64,000 nt of DNA. Source: Micromonospora sp. WMMD1128 (GTDB taxonomy: Bacteria > Actinomycetota > Actinomycetes > Mycobacteriales > Micromonosporaceae). Both the position numbers and the translations under genes were made by a program. The notes under the pieces were generated by a model. It worked only from the letters and a program-made list of their open reading frames with translations. It had not been told where the DNA came from and did no database searches. The stretch is from positions 5,482,001 to 5,546,000 of the forward strand of contig NZ_CP114902.1 in NCBI RefSeq assembly GCF_027497235.1. The letters are read 5' to 3'. Of this stretch, positions 16,467 through 25,136 are shown piece by piece; the first letter of the stretch is position 1; the number at the start of each line of letters is the position of its first letter.

Positions 16467-17210
16467 TCAGCCGGTGAGGCCGGAGTCGGCGAGGATCGGG
16501 CCGGTCAGCAGCAGCCCACCGGCCAGCAACGCGCCGAGGCTGACCAGCAGGAACAGCCCCACCCAGAACAGCGGCGGGAACGGCGTGAGCCGGGCGAGCT
16601 GGTCGGCGTCCGACTCCGGCATCCGGCCCCGGCTGCGCTGGCGGCGCAGCTCGAACACCGGCCGTACGCCGCCGAACAGCAGGAACCAGATCGAGGTCCA
16701 GGCGAACACGGCCTGCACCTGGGGCGAGGTGTACCAGGACACGGCGAGCACGACGCCGCCCGTGACGAGCACCGACAGCGCGCCGAAGAGGTTGCGGATC
16801 AGCAGCAGCATGGCCAGCAGCAGCGCCACCGCCAGCCAGAGCAGCAGGGTGATCCGGTTGCCGGCCAGCAGCCACGCGCCGCCGAGACCGAGCAACGACG
16901 GGGCGACGTACCCGGCGACAAGCGTGAGGATCATGCCCGGCCCGGTGGGTCGGCCGGCGGAGAGGGTCAGCCCGGAGGTGTCCGAGTGCAGCCGGATGCC
17001 GTGCAGTCGGCGGCCGGTGAGCAGCGCCAGAAGCGCGTGGCCGCCCTCGTGCGCGATGGTCACCGCGTTGCGGGCGATCCGCCAGGGCACCCGGGCGGCG
17101 ACCACGGCGAGCGCTACCACCGCGGTGAGCACCACAAGCAGCGGCGGCGGGTCCGGCTGGGCGCTCAGCAACGTGTCCCAGAGCGTGGTGAGGCCGTCGA
17201 TCAGGGGCAT
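16467..17210 (-). CDS. M50-like (site-2-protease type) membrane metallopeptidase
   Basis: A 247-residue membrane protein with the zinc-binding HExxH-type motif VTIAHEGGHALLALLTGRR (residues about 58-76) next to a membrane helix, as in M50B-like peptidases. Other helices: LLVVLTAVVALAVVAARV, MILTLVAGYVAPSLLGLGGAWLLAG, LLLWLAVALLLAMLLLIRNLF, VLVTGGVVLAVSWYT and FPPLFWVGLFLLVSLGALLAGG. The second zinc ligand (Asp/Asn in a late helix) is not obvious, so activity is uncertain. Alone, divergent from the Uma2 gene. Confidence 0.83.
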   Translation of the reverse strand: MPLIDGLTTLWDTLLSAQPDPPPLLVVLTAVVALAVVAARVPWRIARNAVTIAHEGGHALLALLTGRRLHGIRLHSDTSGLTLSAGRPTGPGMILTLVAGYVAPSLLGLGGAWLLAGNRITLLLWLAVALLLAMLLLIRNLFGALSVLVTGGVVLAVSWYTSPQVQAVFAWTSIWFLLFGGVRPVFELRRQRSRGRMPESDADQLARLTPFPPLFWVGLFLLVSLGALLAGGLLLTGPILADSGLTG

Positions 17211-17309
17211 GGGCGGGGAGCCTACCGGGCCGAGCCGTGTCGTTCGACCGGCCGAGTCTCATAGAGTGTGAGACTGATCGGACGAGGCGCCGGAACGGAG
17301 GTGAGGTCG

Positions 17310-17870
17310 ATGAGCGCAGCTCCGTGGGAGCCGCCGAGATCGCACGTTGAGCCGTTGACCGAGGCCGACTATTTCGCGCTGGGTGACAACCACGACCGCA
17401 TCGAACTGCTCGACGGGAGCCTCATCGTGAGCCCTGCTCCGAGCAAGAGGCATCAACTGGTCTCCTGGAATCTCGTGGACAGCCTGCGCCGGGCCGCGCG
17501 GCCACTCGGGCTGTTGGTGTTCGAGGCGGTCAATGTTCGGCTCGGCGTCGACCGCATAGTCATCCCCGACGTCGTTGTCGCCGACACCGACGACGAAGGC
17601 GCGGTGGTGGAAGCGGGCGAGGTGAAACTGATCTGCGAGATCGTCTCGCCCGGTAACGCCGGTGCCGACCGGGTGGTCAAGATGCAGCTCTACGCGGTGG
17701 CCCGAATTCCGTGGTATCTGCTGGTCGAGCAGGACGGGGACAGCCAATTGCTGCGGCTGCACCGGCTCGACGGGGGGCACTACGTCGAGGACGGGGTGGC
17801 GAAGGCCGGCGAGACGCTGAGCGTGACCGAGCCGTTTCGGTGGGCCATGGACCCGGGAGACCTCCGGTGA
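17310..17870 (+). CDS. Uma2 family endonuclease-like protein
   Basis: PD-(D/E)xK nuclease-fold protein of the Uma2 (DUF820) family, abundant in actinomycetes and cyanobacteria and of unknown biological role. 186 residues. Visible family pattern: LTEADYFALGDNHDRIELLDGSLIVSPAPS, IVIPDVVVADTDD (core Asp), VKLICEIVSPGNAGADRVVKMQLYA (Glu and Lys of the active site) and WYLLVEQDGD. GGAGGTGAGG sits ahead of the ATG at 17310, which was chosen over an in-frame ATG at 17268. Confidence 0.88.
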   Translation: MSAAPWEPPRSHVEPLTEADYFALGDNHDRIELLDGSLIVSPAPSKRHQLVSWNLVDSLRRAARPLGLLVFEAVNVRLGVDRIVIPDVVVADTDDEGAVVEAGEVKLICEIVSPGNAGADRVVKMQLYAVARIPWYLLVEQDGDSQLLRLHRLDGGHYVEDGVAKAGETLSVTEPFRWAMDPGDLR

Positions 17871-17961
17871 ACGGATGAAAATTTTCTTGCTCCCTATTGC
17901 GATCTAGGGCACTAACCTCCAAAGATGAGCGTCAATCAGTGACGTCCTCTGGAGGCACACC

Positions 17962-18714
17962 ATGGCCCGTACCAGACTCTCCGTACGCCGGCTGCTCGCG
18001 ACCGGCCTGACCGTGGCCGCCACCGCGGCTGCGGCCCTCGTGGCGACCGGCGGACCGGCCGCCGCCGCGACCACGCCCGGCGTCGACGTCTCCCACTACC
18101 AGGGCAGCATCAACTGGACCAGCGTGCGCAACGCCGGCATCCAGTTCGCCTACATCAAAGCCACCGAAGGCACCAGCTACAAGGACTCGAGCTTCAACGC
18201 GAACTACGTGAACGCCTACAACGCCGGGGTGATCCGGGGCGCCTACCACTTCGCCCGGCCGAACATCTCCGCCGGCTCCACCCAGGCCAACTACCTGGCC
18301 AGCAACGGCGGCGCCTGGTCCGCCGACAGCCGTACGCTGCCTGCCGCGCTTGACGTCGAGGCCAACCCGTACAGCGGTGGCACCTGCTACGGCCTGAGCA
18401 CCACCGGCATGCGCAACTGGATCCAGGACTTCCTCAACACCTACCGCTCCCGCACCGGCCGGTACGCGGTCATCTACACCACGGCGAGCTGGTGGAACCA
18501 GTGCACCGGAAGCTGGACCGGCCCGTGGGCCAACCACCCGCTGTGGCTCGCCCGCTGGGCCAGCTCGCCCGGCACCCTGCCGGCCGGCGCGCCGGTGTGG
18601 AGCTTCTGGCAGTACACGAGCACCGGCAGCGTCTCCGGGATCAGCGGCAACGTCGACCGCAACTACTGGAACGGTGACCGCAGCCGGCTGATCGCCCTGG
18701 CCAACAACACCTGA
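17962..18714 (+). CDS. Secreted GH25 muramidase (lysozyme)
   Basis: Cleaves the MurNAc-GlcNAc bond of peptidoglycan outside the cell. A Sec signal peptide (basic TRLSVRRLLATGL, hydrophobic core AATAAAALVATGG, cleavage near AAAA) precedes the catalytic barrel. GH25 motifs: GVDVSHYQGSINW (catalytic Asp pair region), FAYIKATEGTSYKD, GAYHFARPN, LPAALDVEANP (Asp-x-Glu catalytic motif) and PVWSFWQYTSTG at the end. 250 residues, no extra wall-binding domain. GGAGG precedes the ATG; a strong hairpin follows the stop. Confidence 0.95.
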   Translation: MARTRLSVRRLLATGLTVAATAAAALVATGGPAAAATTPGVDVSHYQGSINWTSVRNAGIQFAYIKATEGTSYKDSSFNANYVNAYNAGVIRGAYHFARPNISAGSTQANYLASNGGAWSADSRTLPAALDVEANPYSGGTCYGLSTTGMRNWIQDFLNTYRSRTGRYAVIYTTASWWNQCTGSWTGPWANHPLWLARWASSPGTLPAGAPVWSFWQYTSTGSVSGISGNVDRNYWNGDRSRLIALANNT

Positions 18715-18729
18715 CGGACACGGCTTCGC

Positions 18730-18762
18730 AGCGGGATCGCCTCGTGTCGAGGCGATCCCGCT
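18730..18762 (+). terminator. Rho-independent-like hairpin after the muramidase gene
   Basis: AGCGGGATCGCCTCG at 18730-18744 and its exact complement at 18748-18762 with a TGT loop: 15 perfect pairs, 15 bp past the stop codon. No U-tract, as is common in actinomycetes. Confidence 0.85.
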
Positions 18763-18786
18763 GTCGTCGTACCGTCTGGTCCCGGC

Positions 18787-19002
18787 TCAGGCGCGGCGGC
18801 GCGTGCCGGTCGGGACGGGAACCGTGGCGGGCCGGCGGGTCCAGCGCCACGCCGCGACGCCCGCGACGGTGAGGATGAGGACACCGAGGACCGCGACCGG
18901 CGCGGACATGCCGGCGGAAATCAGGAGCAGGACGGCGTCGCCGAGCGCGACGAGCATCCACAGTGCCAGCCGAGGGCCGGTGTCCCTGCGTCGGTAACCC
19001 AT
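18787..19002 (-). CDS. Small two-helix membrane protein
   Basis: 71 residues: MGYRRRDTGPRLALWM, then two hydrophobic stretches (ALWMLVALGDAVLLLISAGM and APVAVLGVLILTVAGVAAW), then a basic tail. AGGAGGT precedes the ATG at 19002, which was therefore chosen over an in-frame ATG at 19035. No family recognised. It is convergent with the muramidase gene. Confidence 0.65.
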   Translation of the reverse strand: MGYRRRDTGPRLALWMLVALGDAVLLLISAGMSAPVAVLGVLILTVAGVAAWRWTRRPATVPVPTGTRRRA

Positions 19003-19092
19003 GTCGCACCTCCTTCCGTCGTCAGGGGTATCCATACCCCCCGCTACGGAAAGTCATGCCAACGAGTTGGGCGACGGCGGGATTACCGGGCG

Positions 19093-21123
19093 TCAGTTCT
19101 CCCGGTCCGGCACGAAGCCCCTGGTGATGACGTCGAAGGCACCGAGGTTTGCCTCCCAGTCCTTCGCCGGCACCTCCCAACGCAGCGCGTACCCCCGGTT
19201 GCTTGCCGTCGCCACGCCGCGGTTACGCACGTGAAAGCGGGTGCCGTCGTTGCGCGTCTCCAGCCAGTCCCAGTCGGCGCAGGTGCGGTAGTAGCCGTTG
19301 CAGCGCGTGATGCCCACCAACTCGTAGTTGCTCACGTAGTTGTGCCGGGACGACTCCTTGCTCTTCCAGTCGGCGTACGCGTCCTTCTCCGGCTTGGACG
19401 TCCACTGCATGAACAGGACCCGCTTGGCGCCGCCGACCTCGTAGAGCACGACCTGGTTGTTGCCGGGCCGGGCCTGCCAGCCGTTCGGGATCGGCACCTT
19501 GAAGCCGTTCGAGCCGGTGTAGTAGCGCCAACCGGTCGGCAGGGCGAAGGCCGACGCCGACGGGCTCGCCGACGGCGTCGCGCTGGGCGACGAACTGCTC
19601 GGGGACGCGCTGGCACTGGCGCTCGGCGATGCGCTGTCGCTGGCTGCGGGTGGGACGGCCGACGCCACCGAGGAACCGGCCGACGGCTTGCCGCCGTCAC
19701 CGTCGTCGTCGCCGTTGTTGAGCAGCGGCACGGCCACCGCCAGGCCGACAAGCAGCACCAGGGCGAGCGCGCCGATCAGCAGGTTCCGCCGGTTCGGCGC
19801 CTTGACCCCCGGCAGCACCGTCGCCCGGCCGGTCGTCGGCGCCGGGCTGACCGGCGCCGGGCTGACCGGAACGGAGTCACCCGAGGCCGGACTGACCGGG
19901 GCCGGGCTGACCGGGGCCGAGCGCTGGGCAGGGGCGGCGGCCACCGGCTCACCGTCGAGCCGGGTCTCGTCGAGCGCCGGATCGACGCCGCCCACCCGCG
20001 TCTCGTCGACCTGCCGGCTCGCGTCGGCCTGCCGGTCCGCGTCGAGTTTCGTCGTCGGCTCGGCGACCGGCGGGCTCACCTTCGCGGTCGGGCCGGCGTC
20101 CGAGGTGGGCGCCGGCACCTTCGCCGTCGGGTCGGCGGCGGCCACACCCCCGGCCGCGGCGACCCCGGACGCCGAGGTGGCCGCGCGCTCGACCTGGTCG
20201 TCGGCCGGGCGCGGCGCCGGCACCAGCGGCGGGCGCGGCACGCGCGGACCGTTCGGCCCCGGCCGGCGTACGCCGTCAAGCAGCGAGATGCCTTTGACCC
20301 CCCGCCGACCACCGACCTTGCGCAGCATGCGCTCCGCCACCTCGGCGGTGATCCGCTCGTCCGGATCCTTGCGCAGCAGCCCCTGGAGCACCGGCTTGAG
20401 CGGCCCCGCGTTGCGCGGCGGCGGCATCGGCTCGGTGGCGAGCGCGGCGAGCGTGGCGATCGCCGACGGGCGAGCGTACGGCGACTTGCCCTCCACGGCG
20501 GCGTAGAGCGTCGCGCCGAGCGACCACAGGTCGGCCTCCGGCCCGGCCGTGCCGTCCCGCGCCCGCTCGGGCGAGATGTAGGCCGGCGAGCCGAGCACCA
20601 TGCCGGTGCGGGTCACGTTCGGGTCACCCGGAATGGTCGCCAGGCCGAAGTCGGTGAGCACCACCCGACCGTCCTCGCCGAGCAGCACGTTGCCCGGCTT
20701 GACGTCGCGGTGCATGATGCCGGCCTTGTGCGCGGCCTTCAACGCGCCAAGCACGCCGAGGCCGATCTCGACCGCCTTGGCCACCGACACCGGGCCGTCC
20801 TCGGCGATCGTGTCCTGCAACGACTTCGACGCGACGTACTCCATGACGATCCACGGGTCGCCGTCGGTGCGCAGCACGTCGAAGATGCGGACCACGTTGA
20901 CGTTGTTGAGCCGGGCGATGGCCCGCGCCTCACGCAGCGAGCGCTCCCGCATCTCGCGACGCTCGTCCGGGGTCAGACCGGGCGGCGGGACCAGCTCCTT
21001 GATGGCGACATCCCGGTGCAGCACCTCGTCCCGCGCCTTCCAGACGCGGCCCATGCCGCCCTGACCGAGCGGCGTGAGAAGCCGATACCGGTCAGCGACG
21101 AGTTGGGGAAGTGCGTTCGACAT
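19093..21123 (-). CDS. Transmembrane serine/threonine protein kinase
   Basis: A Hanks-type receptor kinase of 676 residues. Kinase domain at about residues 10-275: glycine loop LGQGGMGRVWKARD, Lys in VAIKELV, catalytic HRDVKPGNVLL, DFG in LTDFGLATIPG, APE-like YISPERA. Then a long Pro/Ala/Ser/Thr linker with PVSPAP repeats, a basic stop-transfer and membrane helix (NRRNLLIGALALVLLVGLAVAVPLL), a Ser/Ala-rich spacer and an extracellular domain of about 150 residues with a PSGW-like start (LPTGWRYYTGSNGFKVPIPNGW). No PASTA repeats. ATG at 21123. A second kinase of the same design is at 55246. Confidence 0.93.
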   Translation of the reverse strand: MSNALPQLVADRYRLLTPLGQGGMGRVWKARDEVLHRDVAIKELVPPPGLTPDERREMRERSLREARAIARLNNVNVVRIFDVLRTDGDPWIVMEYVASKSLQDTIAEDGPVSVAKAVEIGLGVLGALKAAHKAGIMHRDVKPGNVLLGEDGRVVLTDFGLATIPGDPNVTRTGMVLGSPAYISPERARDGTAGPEADLWSLGATLYAAVEGKSPYARPSAIATLAALATEPMPPPRNAGPLKPVLQGLLRKDPDERITAEVAERMLRKVGGRRGVKGISLLDGVRRPGPNGPRVPRPPLVPAPRPADDQVERAATSASGVAAAGGVAAADPTAKVPAPTSDAGPTAKVSPPVAEPTTKLDADRQADASRQVDETRVGGVDPALDETRLDGEPVAAAPAQRSAPVSPAPVSPASGDSVPVSPAPVSPAPTTGRATVLPGVKAPNRRNLLIGALALVLLVGLAVAVPLLNNGDDDGDGGKPSAGSSVASAVPPAASDSASPSASASASPSSSSPSATPSASPSASAFALPTGWRYYTGSNGFKVPIPNGWQARPGNNQVVLYEVGGAKRVLFMQWTSKPEKDAYADWKSKESSRHNYVSNYELVGITRCNGYYRTCADWDWLETRNDGTRFHVRNRGVATASNRGYALRWEVPAKDWEANLGAFDVITRGFVPDREN

Positions 21124-21215
21124 CGCAGAAACGGTACCCGGCCACCCTGACGCACACACCGCCGGCACGCCACTGTCTGCCGAAGGTCGACTTCACGACG
21201 CGTACCCTTGGGTCC

Positions 21216-21428
21216 ATGTCTGCCGAAGAGCCGATGTTCCGGATCGTCCGTGGGGTGCCCACCGCCGAGGAGCTGGCCGCTCTGGTCGGCGCGATCATGG
21301 TGCGTACCCGGCCGGTCGCAGTCGCCGCGCCCGTCGCGGTGTCGCACTGGACGCGCAGCGCCCACCCGGTCGGCGCGACGCCCGCCGCCGGTCCCGGCGC
21401 GTGGCGCGCCGCCGGCCTTCCCCGCTGA
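21216..21428 (+). CDS. Acyl-CoA carboxylase epsilon subunit
   Basis: A 70-residue protein with the diagnostic stretch FRIVRGVPTAEELAALVGAI near the N-terminus, followed by a Ala/Pro/Arg-rich tail with a conserved W (SHWTRSAHP). Epsilon subunits of actinobacterial propionyl/acetyl-CoA carboxylases bridge the alpha and beta subunits and raise activity. In Streptomyces it normally lies directly after the beta-subunit gene; here it is 7.3 kb from pccB, after the kinase gene and divergent from it. Confidence 0.8.
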   Translation: MSAEEPMFRIVRGVPTAEELAALVGAIMVRTRPVAVAAPVAVSHWTRSAHPVGATPAAGPGAWRAAGLPR

Positions 21429-21528
21429 AACCTTCCCCGCGTACGGAGCCCTGTCGGGGCTGCCGGGATCCGAGTGGAGCCATTAACCTCACTCTGGGAA
21501 ACCGTACGGTGACGGGCAGGGAGGTCCG

Positions 21529-21981
21529 ATGATCCCGGAGGACAACCGGCCAGGCGGCTGGCTGCGTGACTACGGCGGCATCGAGGCCGACATCCGCCAG
21601 ATGAGGGAGTTCGCCGACCGGCTCCAGGACGAGGTCACCCGCAACTATGCGCCCCACCTGTCCTACATCGCCGACGACATGAAAGCCACGGTGCCCAACC
21701 CGGCCGACGCCTTCATCGAGCTGGTCCAGTTCATGCAGGCCCACCACGAGACGCAGAAAGCGGCCGTCAGCGCCGTGTGGGACCTGGCCCCCGCCACCGG
21801 CCGGCTGGCCGACGCCGCCGGCCGGATCGCCGCCCACTACGACGACGCGGACGCCTTCTCCTCCGCCCGGGTCGCCGACGTCGAACGGGCACTCGCCGCA
21901 CCCCCCACCACCGTCGTACGCCCCACCCCGCCACTTGCCGACCCCACCGGCCCCGACCAGGGCCGGGTGGTCCTGCCGTGA
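21529..21981 (+). CDS. Type-VII-secretion-associated helical protein (WXG100/EspC-like length)
   Basis: 150 residues. The first 110 are predicted helical and contain a W-x-R-D-Y turn (GGWLRDYGGIEADIRQM) and FIELVQFMQAHHETQKAAVS; the rest is a Pro/Thr-rich tail (APPTTVVRPTPPLADPTG). It overlaps the next gene (GTGA) which overlaps a mycosin gene, so it is the first gene of a three-gene unit resembling ESX accessory clusters. No clear WxG motif, so substrate status is inference from context. Start ATG with GGAGG-like sequence upstream. Confidence 0.7.
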   Translation: MIPEDNRPGGWLRDYGGIEADIRQMREFADRLQDEVTRNYAPHLSYIADDMKATVPNPADAFIELVQFMQAHHETQKAAVSAVWDLAPATGRLADAAGRIAAHYDDADAFSSARVADVERALAAPPTTVVRPTPPLADPTGPDQGRVVLP

Positions 21982-23333
21982 TCGAACGGGGCAGCGGACG
22001 CACCTCCGGGCTCACCGACTGGCGGCTGATGGACGTGCTGAGCATGTGGGCGTGCCTGCACGACCAGGACACCACCGGCCAGTGGAAGCAGGTCGCCGGC
22101 TGGCGCAAGGTCTGCGACCTCGCGCTCGCCCACCTCGGTCGGCTGCGGGAATACCGACGCGGGCTCGCCGAGGCGTGGCCACCCGAGACCAATGCCGCCG
22201 CCCGGGCGTACGTCGGCGAACTCGACCAGCTCATCGAACGCGTCCAACACACCCACGACGCCGCCGCCGCGAACTACGACGCGCTGGCCGCCGCCGCCCG
22301 CGCCATCGGCAGCGCCCGCACCCGACTGCAACCGCTCCACGACGAGTACGCGACCAAGTTGCAGCAGAAGCGGGCGTACGAGGCGATCGTCGCCGACCCG
22401 AAGGCGGTGGCAGGCAGCCGACTACCGGAACGGCCCCCGGTGACGGACGACGACCTGGAGCAGTTGAACGTACGGGCGCGCGGGTTGATGACGGGGTTGA
22501 GCGGAGAACTCCAGCAGGCCCAGGTCATGCTTCAGCGCCCCCCAGCACCAGTCCGCCCCGGTCGCCAAGTCAACGACCCTGATGCATACGGACAGGCCCC
22601 TCCTGTCATTCCACCAATTATTCCGGTTGCAGTTTCACCTCCAACAGGCAACCACCTCTCGACGAAGGCTGCAATTGCCACTCAAGAGGCACGGCCGCCA
22701 ACATCCGCAGCAGGGGTCACCGGGCCAATATTGGGCGGAGCCGGAGCAACGCAAGCACCGATAACGTCGACCCAACCAAACAATGTGATCTCTCCGTCGG
22801 CGCCGGGGTTTGGCGCACAGTCGGCAATTACGCCAGTGAACGGCATAGCAGGCCGCCCGCCTATTCGACCCGATCCCCTCGTCCCGAACCCCTACCCTGG
22901 CGAAGCACCGACGAGCCGACCACCGCAATCCAAAGCTCTTCGACCCACAACTCCCAATGGTTTTATCGGCACACCATCGAGCCCGGGCATCAACCCGCCA
23001 GCACCGGGCACCCCACGGCGCGTTAATCCCGTAGGGGGAGTAATAGGCGGAGGTGGCGCAGGAACTGCCCCAAGCGGTGCCGCAGGCTCTAGGCCAGGGA
23101 CAGGAAGATTCGCTCAACCAAATGGCGGTCAAAGCGCCTTTCCCGTAGGCGGTTCACCTACGGCCACACCAAGGGTCGGACAGAGGAAGCAACATCGTGA
23201 CGACCCGGAGGTTGAGGCGACCTGGGACCTGGACCATCCATGGCAGACAAGCCAAGGCGTGACGCCCGTGCTGCTACCCCCTGAAGAAGAGGGGCCAATA
23301 GACCCTGGGCCGGCAATTGGCTTCGATCGGTGA
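21978..23333 (+). CDS. Type-VII-associated protein with helical head and Pro/Gly-rich tail
   Basis: 451 residues. Residues 1 to about 185 are helical (DWRLMDVLSMWACLHDQ, ARAYVGELDQLIERVQHTHD, coiled-coil character around LQPLHDEYATKLQQKRAYEA). From about residue 190 onward it is Pro/Gly/Thr/Gln-rich and without predicted fold, ending in a more conserved acidic stretch (WDLDHPWQTSQGVTPVLLPP). This is the layout of PPE/EspB-like cell-surface or ESX-secreted proteins, though no PE/PPE signature is present. GC drops sharply at about 22540, where the tail begins. GTG start overlaps the previous stop; its own TGA overlaps the mycosin start. Confidence 0.72.
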   Translation: MIERGSGRTSGLTDWRLMDVLSMWACLHDQDTTGQWKQVAGWRKVCDLALAHLGRLREYRRGLAEAWPPETNAAARAYVGELDQLIERVQHTHDAAAANYDALAAAARAIGSARTRLQPLHDEYATKLQQKRAYEAIVADPKAVAGSRLPERPPVTDDDLEQLNVRARGLMTGLSGELQQAQVMLQRPPAPVRPGRQVNDPDAYGQAPPVIPPIIPVAVSPPTGNHLSTKAAIATQEARPPTSAAGVTGPILGGAGATQAPITSTQPNNVISPSAPGFGAQSAITPVNGIAGRPPIRPDPLVPNPYPGEAPTSRPPQSKALRPTTPNGFIGTPSSPGINPPAPGTPRRVNPVGGVIGGGGAGTAPSGAAGSRPGTGRFAQPNGGQSAFPVGGSPTATPRVGQRKQHRDDPEVEATWDLDHPWQTSQGVTPVLLPPEEEGPIDPGPAIGFDR

Positions 23334-24090
23334 ATCGAACTCCTGCAGTCGCGATAGCCCTACTACTTTTAAGTGGAGTCGCGCCCGGCCATCTCGCAAA
23401 GGAAGCCCCAGTTGCCCCAGGAGAACGAATCAGAGTCGATCAGTGGCATCTCCGCTTCTTGAAAGCCGACGACGCCAACGCCATTAGCCAGGGCGACGGA
23501 GTAATTGTTGCAGTATTGGATACCGGAGTTGCCCCACACCCAGACCTTCGCGGCAATCTCCTGACCGGAACATCAACAATACCAGGGGCGCCCGGCAATG
23601 GATTTCTCGATGAGAATAGTCATGGAACGGGAGTGGCTGGCTTAATTGCGGCTCACGGTCAGTCAAATAAGATTGGCGCAAGGGGGATCGCTCCAGAAGC
23701 CAAGATACTGCCCATCAAATCCTCAGACGAGGCCAATACTGGAAAGCCAGACGACCTAGCGACAGGAATCGACTATGCGATCGCCCACGGTGCAGACATA
23801 ATTAGCATCTCTAGCAGTGGCGGCACGAGCGCCAAACTAGTTCGAGCATTACGAGATGCATTATCGGCAAATATAGTTATCGTCGCGGCGGCTGGAAATC
23901 GACCCGGAGACGCATACGTAGGATATCCGGCCGTAGAACCTGGTGTAATCGCGGTCGGAGGTATTGATCGTGCGGGATTTCACGCTGCGGTTTCGGTCAG
24001 CGGTCCAGAGATCGATGTTGTCGCTCCGGCCGTCGACATCTACAGCACCAGCTTTGGCGGCAAGTACTCAAAGGGCACTGGAACCTCCAG
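22540..24090. other. Low-GC block spanning two genes
   Basis: Line 23701-23760 has 31 of 60 G/C bases, against 42 of 60 at 22021-22080 and 42 of 60 at 24181-24240. The change starts inside the tail of the gene at 21978 and ends inside the mycosin gene. Four TTA leucine codons lie in the mycosin part of the block (one at 23369-23371); such codons are rare in high-GC actinomycetes. Borders are estimated by eye to within about 50 bp. Confidence 0.75.
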
Positions 24091-24460
24091 CGCCACTGCG
24101 ATCGTGGCTGGGGCCGCCGCGCTCATCCGATCCAAATATCCCGACCTCCCCGCCGAAGAGGTCGCACACCGGCTCACCGCCACCGCCATCGACAAGGGAC
24201 CGCCGGGCCGCGACGACCAGTACGGCTACGGGGTCATCGACCTGGTCGCCGCGCTCACTGCCGACGTACCCCCGCTCGGTTTTGAATCCACCGGGGTGAC
24301 GGCCCCGGCCTCGACCGAAGCCCGGACCGGCAATGGCCGTGACGACGGCACGGTCCGGGGCCTCGTGACCCTCGGGGTGCTGCTGGCCGCCGGCGGCGGC
24401 TATCTGATCTGGCGGCGACATCGACGTGCCGGGGACCCGCCGCCGAGGATCAGCCGGTAG
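23330..24460 (+). CDS. Mycosin-type S8 serine protease
   Basis: Membrane-bound subtilase associated with type VII secretion systems (MycP family). 376 residues: signal peptide (AVAIALLLLSGVAPG), catalytic Asp in VAVLDTGVAPHPDL, His in DENSHGTGVAGLI, oxyanion Asn in VAAAGNRPGD, Ser in GTGTSSATAIVAGAAAL, and a C-terminal membrane helix (VTLGVLLAAGGGYLIW) with a basic cytoplasmic tail. All catalytic residues are intact. It is translationally coupled to two putative type-VII-associated proteins; no EccB/C/D/E genes are in the window. The first two thirds are in the low-GC block with several TTA codons. Confidence 0.9.
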   Translation: MNRTPAVAIALLLLSGVAPGHLAKEAPVAPGERIRVDQWHLRFLKADDANAISQGDGVIVAVLDTGVAPHPDLRGNLLTGTSTIPGAPGNGFLDENSHGTGVAGLIAAHGQSNKIGARGIAPEAKILPIKSSDEANTGKPDDLATGIDYAIAHGADIISISSSGGTSAKLVRALRDALSANIVIVAAAGNRPGDAYVGYPAVEPGVIAVGGIDRAGFHAAVSVSGPEIDVVAPAVDIYSTSFGGKYSKGTGTSSATAIVAGAAALIRSKYPDLPAEEVAHRLTATAIDKGPPGRDDQYGYGVIDLVAALTADVPPLGFESTGVTAPASTEARTGNGRDDGTVRGLVTLGVLLAAGGGYLIWRRHRRAGDPPPRISR

Positions 24461-24470
24461 CGTCGGCGGG

Positions 24471-25127
24471 GTGTCGACCTCCGTGCCGTTGCGCCTCGTG
24501 CTCGCCTCGCAGAGCCCCGCCCGCCGCAAGCTCCTCCAGGCCGCCGGGATCGAGCCCGACGTGCTGGTCAGCGGCGTCGACGAGTCACGGGTGGTCAGTG
24601 ACCGGGCCGAGGATCTGTGCCTCGAACTGGCCCGGCTGAAGGCGCAGGCCGTGCTCGGCCGGCTGCGTCCCGGTCGGGGCGAGCACACGCTGGTGCTCGG
24701 CTGCGACTCGGTGCTTGCGTTCGACGGCGAGATTCTGGGCAAGCCGGACGACGCGGCGGACGCGACCCGGCGGTGGCAGCGGATGCGTGGGCGCAGCGGT
24801 GTGCTGCACACCGGGCACTGCCTGATCGATGTGGCGCGCGGGTCCCGTGCGGAGGCCGTCGCCTCGACCACGGTGCACTTCGCCGACATCAGTGACGAGG
24901 AGATCGCCGCGTACGTGGCGACCGGCGAGCCGCTGGCGGTGGCCGGGGCGTTCACCATCGATGGGCTGGGCGGCGCGTTCCTCACCGGCATCGAGGGTGA
25001 TTCGGGCACGGTGGTGGGGCTCTCGCTGCCGCTGCTGCGGAGGCTTCTCGGCGAATTGGACCTGCGCCTGATCGATCTGTGGACGAAGGTCGCGCCGGGG
25101 GGCCAGGAGATCGAGCATCTCGGCTAA
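24471..25127 (+). CDS. maf: Maf family nucleoside-triphosphate pyrophosphatase
   Basis: Hydrolyses non-canonical or modified nucleotides (dTTP/UTP/CTP type) as a housekeeping enzyme. 218 residues with the Maf start LRLVLASQSPARRKLLQAAG, LARLKAQAVLGRL, VLGCDSVLAFDGEILGKPDD (catalytic Asp), the MRGRSGVLHTGHCLI block and AVAGAFTIDGLGGAFLTGIEGD. GTG at 24471 follows the mycosin stop by 10 bases. In actinomycetes maf usually sits between accE and accA, as in a relaxed form here. Confidence 0.92.
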   Translation: MSTSVPLRLVLASQSPARRKLLQAAGIEPDVLVSGVDESRVVSDRAEDLCLELARLKAQAVLGRLRPGRGEHTLVLGCDSVLAFDGEILGKPDDAADATRRWQRMRGRSGVLHTGHCLIDVARGSRAEAVASTTVHFADISDEEIAAYVATGEPLAVAGAFTIDGLGGAFLTGIEGDSGTVVGLSLPLLRRLLGELDLRLIDLWTKVAPGGQEIEHLG

Positions 25128-25136
25128 CGTCCAGGC

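Noticed and set aside
17871..17961. Cyclic di-AMP (ydaO-type) riboswitch upstream of the muramidase gene
   Set aside because: The gap is only about 90 bp and no riboswitch core sequence is visible.
22540..24090. Insertion sequence or phage insertion as cause of the low GC
   Set aside because: No transposase, no terminal inverted repeats, and reading frames continue across both borders.
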